The notes beneath the pieces were generated by a model, which worked only from the letters and a program-made list of their open reading frames with translations, was not told where the DNA came from and searched no databases. DNA of 64,000 bases, taken from NCBI GenBank assembly GCA_021442155.1, contig CM038221.1:150465601-150529600 (forward strand), in the 5' to 3' direction. Positions 38,521-49,000 of the stretch are shown here, piece by piece (within the stretch, counting starts at the first letter, position 1; each line of letters starts with the position of its first letter). Source of the stretch: Cymbidium sinense. Lineage: Eukaryota > Streptophyta > Magnoliopsida > Asparagales > Orchidaceae. Position numbers and translations under genes: made by a program.

Positions 38521-40400
38521 AACATCCTCATTCAATATACCCAAATTTATTGGATGAAGATTTCATTTCCAAATAAAATCAAAACATCTTTTTTAAAAGC
38601 ACAAATTTAAAATGAACATCCTCATTCAATATATGTAAATTTATTGAATGAAAATTTCATGTCCAAATAAAATCAAATTTATCTTTCAAAAAGCACATTT
38701 GAACATCCTCATTCAATATACCTAAATTTATTGAATGAAAATTTTATTTCTAAATAAAATAAATATCATCTTTCAAAAAGCACATATGAACATTCTCATT
38801 CAATATACCCAAATTTATTGAATGAAGATTTCATTTTCAAACAAAATCAAAAATCATCTTTAAAAAAAAGCACATATGAATACCCTCGTTCAATATATCC
38901 AAATTTATTGAATGAAGATTTCATTTCTAAATAAATCATATTATAAAATTGAAACTCCATTTCAATATATCTTACATATGCTAAAGTTGGAGTCTCTTCC
39001 TTTTCAAAAAATAATAAAAATATAAAAAAATTTACAAATTTGAAGATAAGCCTCTTCATTAAATATATTCAAATTTATTGAATTGAGGTTTTATTCTCAA
39101 AATAAAATCACACCATTTGAAATTCCACTCAACACATTCCACATGTGTTAAGTTGGAATTCCTTTCTTTTCAAAAAAGCAATAATCACACACAATAAATT
39201 TCATCTTTGAAAAATAAAATATAATTGACTTCCATTTTACATACCCAAATTTGTTACATGAAAATCTACTTTGCAAAAAGTAATAAGAATCAAAATACAT
39301 TGGAATTCCATTTGACATACCCAAATTTGTCAAATGAGAGTTACATTTTTTAAAAGAAAATTTAAGATAAGTTGGATTCTATTTAACACACCATGTTTGT
39401 TAGATAGAAATCCCTCCTTTCAAAAATAACACAAAAAATCAAATATATTTGGATTTCACTTAGCATACCCAAATTTGCTAAGTAAAGATCCTCTTTTTCA
39501 AATCAAAATAAAATCAAACACATATAGACTTTACTTAGCATACACAAATTTGCTAAGTAAAATCCTATTTTCAAAAAAAAAAAAAGAATAAAAATCAAAC
39601 ACATTTGGACTTTACTTAGCATACACAAATTTACTAAGTAAAGATCCTCTTTTCAAAATCAAAACACAAAAAATAAACACATTTGGGCTTTATTTAGCAT
39701 ACTCAAATTTTCTAAGTAAAGATCCCCTTTCCAAAATCAAAATAAAAATCACATTAAAACTTTATTTAGTATATCCAAATTTGCTAAGAAAGATCCCTTT
39801 TTCAAAAGAATAAAAAAAATCAAACATATTTAGGCTTTATTTAGCATACTCAAATTTGCTAAGTAAAGATCCCATTTACAAAATCAAAACCAAAATTAGA
39901 CTTGAACTTTGTTTAGCATACACAAATTTGCTAAGTAAAGATTTCATTTCTAAATTCACACATGATACACATCATAAGCAAACAAGCAAAAGAAGAAAAT
40001 TATTTTCAAACACCTCATCTAGCATACCCAAATTTGTTAAGTGAGTAAATTGCAAAAGCAAATGAAAAATAAAATCAATTGACCCTCTATTTAACATACT
40101 CAAATTTGTTAAATAAAGGGTCCCCAAACATAAAAATCAAATTCAAATATTAACCAATGGAAGCATCGATAATCTCTTCAAAATATTTGAACCTATTTTC
40201 AACATACACAAATTTCTTGGAAATGGATTCTAAACTCAAAAATCTCCCCAAAATATTTGAACCCATTTTCAACATATACAAATTTGTTAAAAATGGATTC
40301 TAAACTCAAAAATATCTTCTCCAATTTATTCAAAATCTCTCTCCTAAATTCAATGAGCCCCACTTAACATATTCAAATTGTTGAGTGTGGGTTCAAACTC
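38521..40400 (+). repeat. array of more than twenty hairpin-forming repeats in the element 1 leader
   Basis: Units come every 70-100 bases. Each has a stem-loop whose loop is close to TACCCAAATT and whose arms pair: CATTCAATA/TATTGAATG (38623-38650, 38710-38737, 38797-38824), CATTTGACA/TGTCAAATG (39309-39336), TTTACTTAGCA/TGCTAAGTAAA (39531-39562) and GACCCTCTATTTAACA with its near complement (40081-40122). A 40-base hairpin at 39121-39160 has 16 of 18 pairs. The stem sequence changes along the array while pairing holds. Linkers are A-rich (AAAATCAAAATAAAA). The array lies in the transcribed leader between primer site and gag and holds no ORF of note. Confidence 0.88.
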
Positions 40401-42430
40401 TAAATCAAAATTCAAAAAAAGTTAGCAAAATGCCAAAGCAAAAAATATGATTCGAGTATGTTTTCAAAAATTATAGAATTTTAACTCAGTTTCAGTCAGC
40501 TTTTTCTAAGTTCAGTTCATTACAAATGGATGCCTAGAAGTATGTGTTCACTTTCCCCTTTGGGATGGATTTGGCCTTGGATCGGGCCAGCCTCCCATAA
40601 ACTGATTTTGCTCATCTGATACACTTTGGTCGAGGATTCGAGGGGCCCAGGCTCACTTGTGAGAGGGCAACCCTCACCACCATCAAGAATGTGGTGATGG
40701 GCGGTCCATCCATGAGATGCCTTCATTCTAAATTTCCCTCAAGAGGGGGATAGGTTCCAGCTATAGCAGTGCCCACGTTGGTTGTTCATTACTACCCTAG
40801 CATGAGCTAGTACCCACTCACTGGATTCTTTCAAGGGAAGGCGCCTTGCTTCGTGATAGTCTCCCCAACTTTGAGATAGGGTCTAGCACGCCCTCCCCCA
40901 GAACCGCCGTAATAGATCCCGCAAGATCAAGCAGCATCAGGTGCACATAGCCAAGGATATGGAAGCAATCTCTCAAAGTGCAGTAGAGGACCCACCCAGG
41001 GTAGTTTCTCCTCTGATTACATAGAACAAGTTCCATCCTCTTTCTAGTTCTGATGGAGAGGAAGATGTTAGGAAGATCACAGTGTCACCTCCACCTGCAG
41101 TTCATTTTGAGGTACCTACCAGAGATAGGAGGAGGTCGTATGCTGGCCTCAAGACAATTCTACACCGAGTTGGCGGGCTACGACGATCGAGTCCTGCCCA
41201 ATTTGATCTCGATCATTCCTCAGCGAGCATATTCGTGAGGAGAGGCTAGAGTCAGTATCGTTCATGTAACAAACAAAGAGAGGTGAAGGTACGCCAGATA
41301 GTCAGTAACCTCATCCCTTGTAGATTTCCCCGATCGATGTGCTGGTCATACTGACAGTATTCTATTGGCTGGTACTACCCATCATGGGAAGAGAGCCCCC
41401 TCACAGAGAGAGTCAGTGTCTGCTCTACTCCACATACACCATCACCGATGTAAGTTCCATCTTCCATAGTTCCATCTAAAGCCATGAAGGTAGTATCGAG
41501 GGAAAACAAAGCCCCACTAATGATCCGGCTACAACCAAGAAATCTCATTTCATCTACACCGCAGACTGAGGTGAGGCCAAGTTCTCGTGCTCGACCTCTT
41601 ACTTCAGTTGCAGTGAAGAGAGAGTGGCAACCTCATAGCATTGTAGTCATGCCATCACCACCACCACCTCAACAGATCATGGTGATACAACAACAAAGGG
41701 AGAAGAAGATAGTTCCATTATCCCCATGGCGATAGATCCTCCTAGGAGCAGCACTCCACCCACATCAGGTGACAGCCATGAGCATGTATCTTCCAGTGAG
41801 TGTAGCCCTCACAAGGTTAGCACTTTAGTGGTAGGGGAGGTTAGATGTATCTCCATTCATGAGCATGATCCCACCACCGGTCAACCGTGTTCATTTGTGC
41901 ATGTGCAATTGGATTGCTCCTTAGATGATATCGTAACACAATATCTCATTGAGAAGAAAGAAATTCTAGGGTATGCCTGGTCTGACTCAGAGGAAGAGAA
42001 GGTTAGCTTTGATCTCAATGAAGATGATATGTTGGAAGACTCAATAGAGGTGCATATGGTTGACACTAGAGGTTCTCTCCTTTAGGATCACTAGAGTTTG
42101 GAAGGTGTTACGGTCGAACAGGATGATACAACTTATTCGACCCAACACCTCCTTCAACAACTCAAACAAAAGGATGAGCAAATTGACAAAATGGGAAAGA
42201 GGCTTGAAGATTTGTAGTCCTGGCACTTCAGAATCAAGCTCTAGCTGCATATTCTACTATTGGGGAGACCGATCATCTTGAGTTATTGCATGTCTTGGAT
42301 CAAGCCAAGAGTTCACCTCCAATAGAGCTGGGCAGCACTATCTTATATAGAAAGGTAGTGGACAGTACCTCTATACAAAAAGGAGATATTAAACTCATGG
42401 TTGAACAATAAGTGAGAGAAGCACTGGTGC
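40401..42430 (+). pseudogene. pre-gag region of element 1 with broken open frames
   Basis: This stretch is richer in G+C than the leader and holds open pieces at 41053-41238, 41484-41735 and 41726-42085. The last is acidic (YAWSDSEEEKVSFDLNEDD). I recognise no domain. Ogre-type elements often have an extra ORF upstream of gag, and this may be its remains, or it may be the N-terminal part of gag. Confidence 0.45.
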
Positions 42431-43480
42431 AAGCCCGAGGTGGGTTATCAGTTTCAAAGGGTAGACCCTACCCAGAGGAATTTGATGCTATCTAATATCC
42501 TAAGCATTTTATGCCTCCTTCTTTCAAGAGTTTTAATGACAGCGGGAACCCACGCCAGCATATAATGCACTTCAGGGCCAGCCGTTGTAATGCTGGTGGC
42601 AGGGATGCACTATTATTTCATCTTTTTGTCAGTAGTTTAGGAGGCATAGCCTTCGATTGGTACGCTGAACTCCCCAATAGTTCAATGAAGACTTTTGCTA
42701 AGTTGGAGCAACTCTTTATGAAGAGGTTTGCTACAGCTCAACAAAGGGTAACTATGGATGATCTCATTATAGCACAGCAACACCCTGTTGAGTCCTCATT
42801 GATTATATTCTTAGATGGCACAATTTGAGTATGAAATGCGAACCACAGCTGTCTGAACAACAAGCCATTTAAATTCTACTAAACAATATTCATGGCTCTG
42901 TTACCTTCATGCTTAAAGGTTTTAACATCAAAACATTTGAGAAATTAATCAATAAGGTGGCTAGTCTATAAGGAGAGGCTAAATAGTTGCCTTTTCAAGA
43001 TCAATCATCAAAACCAAAGTCGTAGAAAGCTTATGAAAAGAAGCTAGGGGTAGTAACAACATTGGATAAGGGGAAGCAACCGGCCAGAGATCAATATGAA
43101 AGACCTCGAGTTCCACAGTCATTGCTTTCACCTCCTTTACCACCATCTAGGCCATCCTATCGGCCATCGTGGTAGCTTCCATGGCCTTTGCCGCCTCCTC
43201 CTCAACCATACTCACAGCAGCGGTACACATACCCATCCTCAAGTAGTTATCATCCACATATTCTTTTGGATAAATTAAATAAACCTTATTCATTTAAGAG
43301 GGAGGTAGTCAAGAAAATCTTTAAGAACTTCTTAAAGAAACTTGATTTTTAGCTGCCCGAGCCTAGAAAGTCGGAAGAAGTGAACATGAGTAATGATCCT
43401 AACTTTTGCCCCTACCACCGCATGCTAGGCCATATTTTGGAGGATTTCTTTACATTCAAGGACTAACTTGAGCATAGCTA
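42431..43480 (+). pseudogene. gag remnant of element 1
   Basis: Positions 42511-42828 read PPSFKSFNDSGNPRQHIMHF, LFVSSLGGIAFDWYAELP and FAKLEQLFMKRFATAQQRV, the retrotransposon gag capsid domain. After SSLIIFL the frame is lost by one base near 42810 and continues in another frame (MKCEPQLSEQQA). The zinc-binding block NFCPYHRMLGHILEDF lies at about 43405-43450; its last Cys is Phe. Gag would form the particle that packages the RNA. This copy has stops and shifts. Confidence 0.82.
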
Positions 43481-44395
43481 TAAGTCAGGCAGTATAGTTA
43501 TCCCTAAGAAATATCTAGTGGAACAACCATCCAGTTCTGTTAGGTTAATCCTTGGGGATACATGTGATCCTCTCAAAATAAAAGAAGGTTGTGATATCTC
43601 TTTATCTTGAACCTTTAAAAAGATTATTTCTAAAATCAAGAAACTTTCCTTATAGGTGCTTGAGGTAGCTCGAACCTCCAATATTAAGGATGGTTTGCAA
43701 GTTATCACCGACAACTTGGGGAAATTAGGAGCTCAACAGTAGCCTATACTTTCCTAGGATAGCCAAGTATAAACCAGCGAGTCCAGCCTCATTCCACCAT
43801 TGCAAGCATTACTTCACTCTACTTCTACTAGCTCTTCTTCCAGTAGAAATCTTGTATTGGTGAATGAGGGCATCAAATCCCTCACCCCACTTACTTAACT
43901 AGATTTTTACTATGTACCTCCTTCTAAATATAAGAGATCGAGAAATAAAGTTAGTTTGAATTACATCTGTGCCACTTCTGATGGGTTATCTGATTCTACT
44001 TTTTTAGAAAATCCTTCAAGTCTAAATAATTATAACAACTCTGGTCATCCTCTTTCTAATTGAGAAATAGACTTTCCTTTTCTGAACATTACAGGTTCAC
44101 CTCTTGAGATAGACTTGGAATCATTTGATTCAGTCCTATAGAAAAAATTGTAGGTGAGCCTGACGAGCAGGTAGAATCTTCCATTAAATCGTCACAAGAG
44201 ATCACCAAAGTTAACCTCCGTAGTGGCAACGTTCTGCCTCATAGGGTAGCATCTCAAGATAAGTGAAAATAAGTCATTGATACCAACAAGCAAGAAGCCC
44301 TCCACAGGATGCTCCACCCATGGATATGCTTGTGGAGGATTAGTCCAAAGTTGATTATATTGCCCTCTAAGAAAGTTGTCGGCTAAATTAAGCAT
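43481..44395 (+). pseudogene. gag-protease linker of element 1
   Basis: Stop-rich. It contains NLRSGNVLP at about 44212-44240, the motif that precedes protease in this lineage and is also present in element 2. Nothing else recognisable. Confidence 0.5.
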
Positions 44396-45135
44396 ATATG
44401 ATGCCCTTTGTCTTATCCAAAGAGATGAGGGAATCATTAATCAAGGCTCTTCTTAATCCAGAGATATGCTTAGCTCAACTGACCATTGTTAGAGAGAAGG
44501 TACATTATTCAAGAGAAGCTCGGGGAGTCACATTCACCAATGAAGACCTTCTTCTAGGGGACATGGAGTACAACTATCCCCTCTACATCACAGTGGATAT
44601 TGTCATATTTAGACTTTTTAAGGTTTTGGTTGATCTAAGTGCATTGGTGAACATTATGAGCCTAAAAGCTCTTGCCTATTTGAAGATTGACAACTCTGCA
44701 CTCTGAGGAGATCGGATGATATTGAGAGGATTCAATGAACTAGGTGAGAGGGCTCTAAGCTCCATAGTGTTACTTTTGGAACTAGGCAATTGAAAGACTG
44801 AAGCCAAGTTCTATATAATTGATTCGAATACATCATTCACTGCTTTGCTCAGTAGGCCTTGGATACACCAGGACAAGATGATTATATCCTCTCTTCATCA
44901 GTGCATCAAGCTCCGAAGGGATGGAATCGAATATTGTGTTAAAAGAGATGAAAAGCTATTTTTAGTTAGAGAGGTCCATATATATGAGGATGCGACCTAC
45001 TATCTTCCTCAAAATCAAAGTGCATATTCTCGCAAACTTGGTCAAAATTCAAATACAAAAGAAAAAGAAGAAAAGGAAAAAGGAAAAGAAAAAGAAAAGA
45101 AAAAAAAGTACAAGTGCACGAGAAAAGGACACTAA
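44396..45135 (+). pseudogene. protease remnant of element 1
   Basis: A plus-strand open stretch (44398-44706) has LSKEMRESLIKALLNPE, then VLVDLSALVNIMSLKAL around the active-site Asp. A stop at 44704 and a second stop follow. It resumes at 44845 with LSRPWIHQDKMIISSLHQC and VHIYEDATYYLP. It is an aspartic protease that would cut the polyprotein. The D-T/S-G triad reads D-L-S. It ends in a Lys/Glu-rich tail encoded by a pure purine tract (about 45055-45110). Confidence 0.78.
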
Positions 45136-45700
45136 GGAAGAAGTAGAGCCGCATGTCACATTCCACCATCGCATATGTTTCCATCATACGTAGACATAGG
45201 TGGCACATGTGACACTCAAAGGGGAGGCAAAGCACTGTGGCTCCAAGCAAAGCATGAATGTATTCGAATTAAAATTATGTAAAATCATCAGGCAGTAGTT
45301 GGGAACTTTAGCTCTAACCACATTTTCTTCTAAAAAAGCTGAAGGCTTAGTAGTTAAGGAAGCCCCCAGATCTTCCATGGATGTCAAACCAAAGAGATTC
45401 CTACTGGGATCATCATTCTCAAGTCTAGAAATAAATGTAGAACTTAAGGATAATTCATAATAAATATTTAATGGAATTTCCTTTTGATTGGTACTCGCCT
45501 TATGCTCTTAATCTTGCAAAGAAAGGTTTGATTCCTACACATGGTCTCAGTCAAAGTATTTGAAGCTGGAATAACAAAGAGATGCATAATCAAGACGGGG
45601 ATTAGTACAAGGTCCCAACAACGATGATAACTACTTAGTTGTCACCAATCATCTGGAGTCTAATAGGATCTTCTTAAAACACACTAACTCTTATAAGGAA
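45136..45700 (+). other. protease-RT spacer of element 1
   Basis: Stop-rich, with no domain visible. In Ogre elements an intron lies between protease and reverse transcriptase, so this is where one would be expected. I could not fix splice sites. Confidence 0.4.
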
Positions 45701-46640
45701 GTGTGTTTAGAAATATCAGATGATCTTCAAATCAAAGATGCACCTCTAAAATTTGAAGAGGAAATCCATTCAACTATCGATACATTCAAAGAAATCAACT
45801 TCGGGATGGAAGAATATCTATGCACGACATACATCAGTTTTCTATTGAATGAAGAAGAAACCAAAAACTTAGTTAAGTTATTGACTAAGTTTAAGGACTG
45901 CTTTGCATGAAGTTATGAAGAAATGCCCAAATTATCTCCTAACATAGAAGTTCACAAACTACCAATAGACCCTAACGCTAACCCTATCAAGAAAGCTCCT
46001 AGACGCATGCGATTAGAAATCGAACAACAGGTCATTTCTGAAATCAAAAAACTGATCAATGTTGATTTCACAGGGAAGAAAAATACCCTACCTAGTTAGC
46101 CAGTGTCATGCAAGTTGAGAAAAAAGAATGACCAAATTTGCATATCCGTCGATTTCAGGGACTTAAATAAGGCATATCCTAAGGATGAATTTCCACTTCT
46201 TATACTAGAATTAATGGTGGATATCGCCTCATCTCATACAATATTCTCCTTCATGGATGGCTTATCTGGCTACAACCAAATCAAGATGGCCCCCGAGAGT
46301 GAAAGAAATATTGCTTTTTGAACCTAGATCGGAATATATTATTATAAGGTCATGCCTTTCGGCCTTAAAAATGTTGGTTCTACATACCAACGGGCCATGA
46401 CTCAGATCTTCAATGAACTCATTCATCAGCAAGTTGAATGCTATGTTGATGATCTAGTAGTAAAAAAAAAGGAAGATCATCTCTTTGACTTGAGAGTAGT
46501 TTTGGAACGGTTAAGACAATTCAATCTCAAAATGAACCCTCTGAAGTGTGCATTCAGAGTAGCTTCAGGGAAGTTCCTTGAGTTTATTATCCGACACTGA
46601 GGAATAGAGATAGACCCAAAAAAGATCATAGTCATCTTAG
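45701..46640 (+). pseudogene. reverse transcriptase remnant of element 1
   Basis: Reads KDCFA (stop at 45907) SYEEMPKL, then RRMRLEIEQQVISEIKKL, ICISVDFRDLNKAYPKDEFP, FSFMDGLSGYNQIKMAPESE, VMPFGLKNVGSTYQRAM and VECYVDDLVVK (catalytic YVDD at about 46440), to FRVASGKFLEF. It would copy element RNA into DNA. In-frame stops stand at 45907, 46097, 46318 and 46324, the first two where Trp is expected in the family. The frame is otherwise kept over long stretches, so decay is mostly by point change. Confidence 0.9.
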
Positions 46641-47340
46641 AAATTACATCCCCTAAAAGTTTAACTCAACTTAGATCATTTCAAGGGCAATTGGTGTAGC
46701 TAAGGTGGTTTATCTTCAATATATCAAGGAGATGCAAGCCATTTTCAGTACTTGTCAAAAAAGATGCTAAGTTCAAGTGGTATGACAAGTGTCAGCATGC
46801 TTTTGAAGACATCAAATAATATTTGATGAAGCCACCAATTCTAGCAGGCCCTATCCCGGGCAAGCCACTGATCCTCTACACTGCTGCATTGGATGACTCC
46901 CTTGGTGCTTTGTTGGCCCAAGACAACGATGAAGGCAAGCCACTGATCTTCTACTACCTCAGCCATTGTCTGATCCCTGCTGAAGCAAACTACCCACTTA
47001 TTGATAAATATTACCTAGCTTTAATCTTTGCATCCCAAAAACTACGGCATTATATGCTTTCTCATAAGGTGAACTTGATTTCAAGAATTAATCCACTGCA
47101 GTATCTCATGACATGGACAACATTATCTGGATGGTTAACACGTTAATCCATGATTCTCTCGTAGTTTGATATTACATTCGTACCCCTTCATCCAGTGAAA
47201 GGATAAGCACTAGCGGATTTCTTAGCTGCACACCCACTTCCTGCTGATTCCTCTCTTAGTGATGATATCCTTGATGAACAAATGATGAACTTCGGGGAGG
47301 TTGAAAACCGCTACTGGGAGATGTATTTTGATGATGTCGC
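46641..47340 (+). pseudogene. RNase H remnant of element 1
   Basis: KWYDKCQHAFEDIK, then PILAGPIPGKPLILYTAALDDSLGALLAQ, IFYYLSHCLIPAEANYPLIDK and LALIFASQKLRHYM: the RNase H domain that follows RT in Ty3/gypsy elements. After a stop at 47143 the linker reads ALADFLAAHPLPADSS, typical of the join to the second RNase H. Confidence 0.82.
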
Positions 47341-47720
47341 TTCCTTTTAAAAAGGAGAAAGATCATGATCTACTTTTCCAGAAAAGGTAGGGGTAGGAAT
47401 AGTTCTCTTAACTTTAGACTGTGATGTGATAAGATTCTCATACTATCTCTCCAATCCATGCACCAACAATGAAGCTAAGTATGAGACTTTGATTTTTGGT
47501 CTGGAGTTAACTATTACAGTGTGTGTCAAAAGCATAAATATCTATGGGGATTCTTAGATGGTCATCAACCAGATTGTGAATCCTATAAGGTAATAAAACC
47601 TAAGCTTAGTCACTACCATGAGTACACCATGAAGCTGTTGGCCCAAATCTCTGAGGTCACCATCTATAAGCTCCCTTGAGGATAGAACGTAGTAATGGAT
47701 GCTTTGGCTAAACTCGCCAA
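47300..47720 (+). pseudogene. second (archaeal-type) RNase H of element 1
   Basis: YWEMYFDDVASF (first Asp), GVGIVLLTLDCDVIRFSYYL, TNNEAKYETLIFGLEL (Glu), INIYGDS (Asp), a stop, MVINQIVN, and MDALAKLAKELA at the end. This extra domain is known from the Tat lineage and is thought to help remove or process primer RNA. It is broken by a stop near 47556 and a shift near 47590. Confidence 0.8.
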
Positions 47721-47759
47721 AGAATTGGCATGTCCAGAAGATTAGTCCATTCCAATAAG

Positions 47760-49000
47760 GGTCTAAAATAGACAAGTCCTATCCCTTATTGATGTTGAAC
47801 TCGTCGAGAGATTTTCTCTTGAAGGGGAGGTTGCTGTTGCTGAAAAAGTCAAGGAGTTAGATTGGAGGCAACCATTCATAGATTACTTGAACACAAGTAA
47901 ATTACCTCAAGAGAAGTCACAAGCCCATCAAATGAAGCAGAGAGCTCTCTCCTATGCTCTCGTGGATGGCACCTTGTACCGATGGTCTTTCGATCAAATG
48001 TGATTACGTTGTTTAGACAAATACGAAGCCCGTAAGATCATGATCGAGGTACATTCAGGTCTATGCGGAGCGCATCAATCTGGTCTGAAGATGAAAACAA
48101 AGATCAAGAGACTAGAATACTACTAGCCTTCGATGATTACAAACTGCATAAATGTAGCTAGGAGATGCCACCAATGTCAGGTACACGGTGTGGTCTTACA
48201 TCATCCACCCAATATTCTACATTCTACATTGGCCTCATGGCCATTAGAGTGTTGGGGTACCGACATAGTGGGTCCTATCGATCTTTCTTCTTCCAAAGGT
48301 CATCGGTTCATCCTAGCTGCCATCAATTACTTTTCCAAGTGGGCGGAGGCAATCCCACTCAGAGAGGTCACGACTCAACATGTGCTCCAGTTTTTCAGGA
48401 ACTATATTATATATAAGTTTGGGGTGCCTCAATGAATTATATCTGATAATTGTACTATAATTAAGAGCACCAATATCAACAGCTTCGCCAGAAGACACGG
48501 TATATATTAGAGATACTCTACCATCTACTACCCTAGGGCGAATGGCCTAGGAAAAGCATTCAACAAAACTCTCATCCAGATACTAAAGAAAATACTTAAT
48601 GATAATAAACGATAGTGGCATGAGCAGCCAGTTGAAGCTTTGTAGGCATATCACACCACATACAGAACTCCAACCCAATCTATCTCCTTCTCCATAGTGT
48701 ATGGGTCTGAAGCCATTCTACCATTAGAATTTCAACTCTCATCACTAAGGATAGTAATGGGTAGTAAAATCATTATAGAGTAAAATCCCAAGTTACGGTT
48801 AGAAGAGCTCGAAGGTTTGGAGGAGAGACGCCTACGGGCATGCCAGAATCTCGAGTTATACAAAGCCAAGATGATTCAAGCTCACAACAAGCTAGTCTGC
48901 CTTAGAGATTTTCAAGTAGGAGAGCTTATTCTAGTTCTAAGGAGACTAATTGTTGCCCATCGAAATATGGGAGGCAAGTTTGAACCCAATTGTAAATAGG
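47760..49000 (+). pseudogene. integrase remnant of element 1
   Basis: HHCC zinc region (EVHSGLCGAHQSG, then RCHQCQVHG), catalytic core with WGTDIVGP (Asp at 48262) and ISDN (Asp at 48445). The third acidic residue, expected in G-x-x-E-A-x-N-K, is Lys (AAA, 48553). Then AYHTTYRTPTQS, SIVYGSEAILPLEFQL and a C-terminal stretch ending GGKFEPNCK at a stop (48996). Several in-frame stops (for instance 48001, 48124, 48433, 48610, 48643) also disable it. Confidence 0.88.

Noticed and set aside
38521..40400. CRISPR-like array (repeat-spacer pattern)
   Set aside because: This is a plant nuclear retrotransposon leader; repeats are diverged, the stems vary and there is no cas context.
44966..45250. Phe/Leu-rich minus-strand ORF that looks like membrane segments
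   Set aside because: It is the complement of the purine tract in the plus-strand protease region of element 1.
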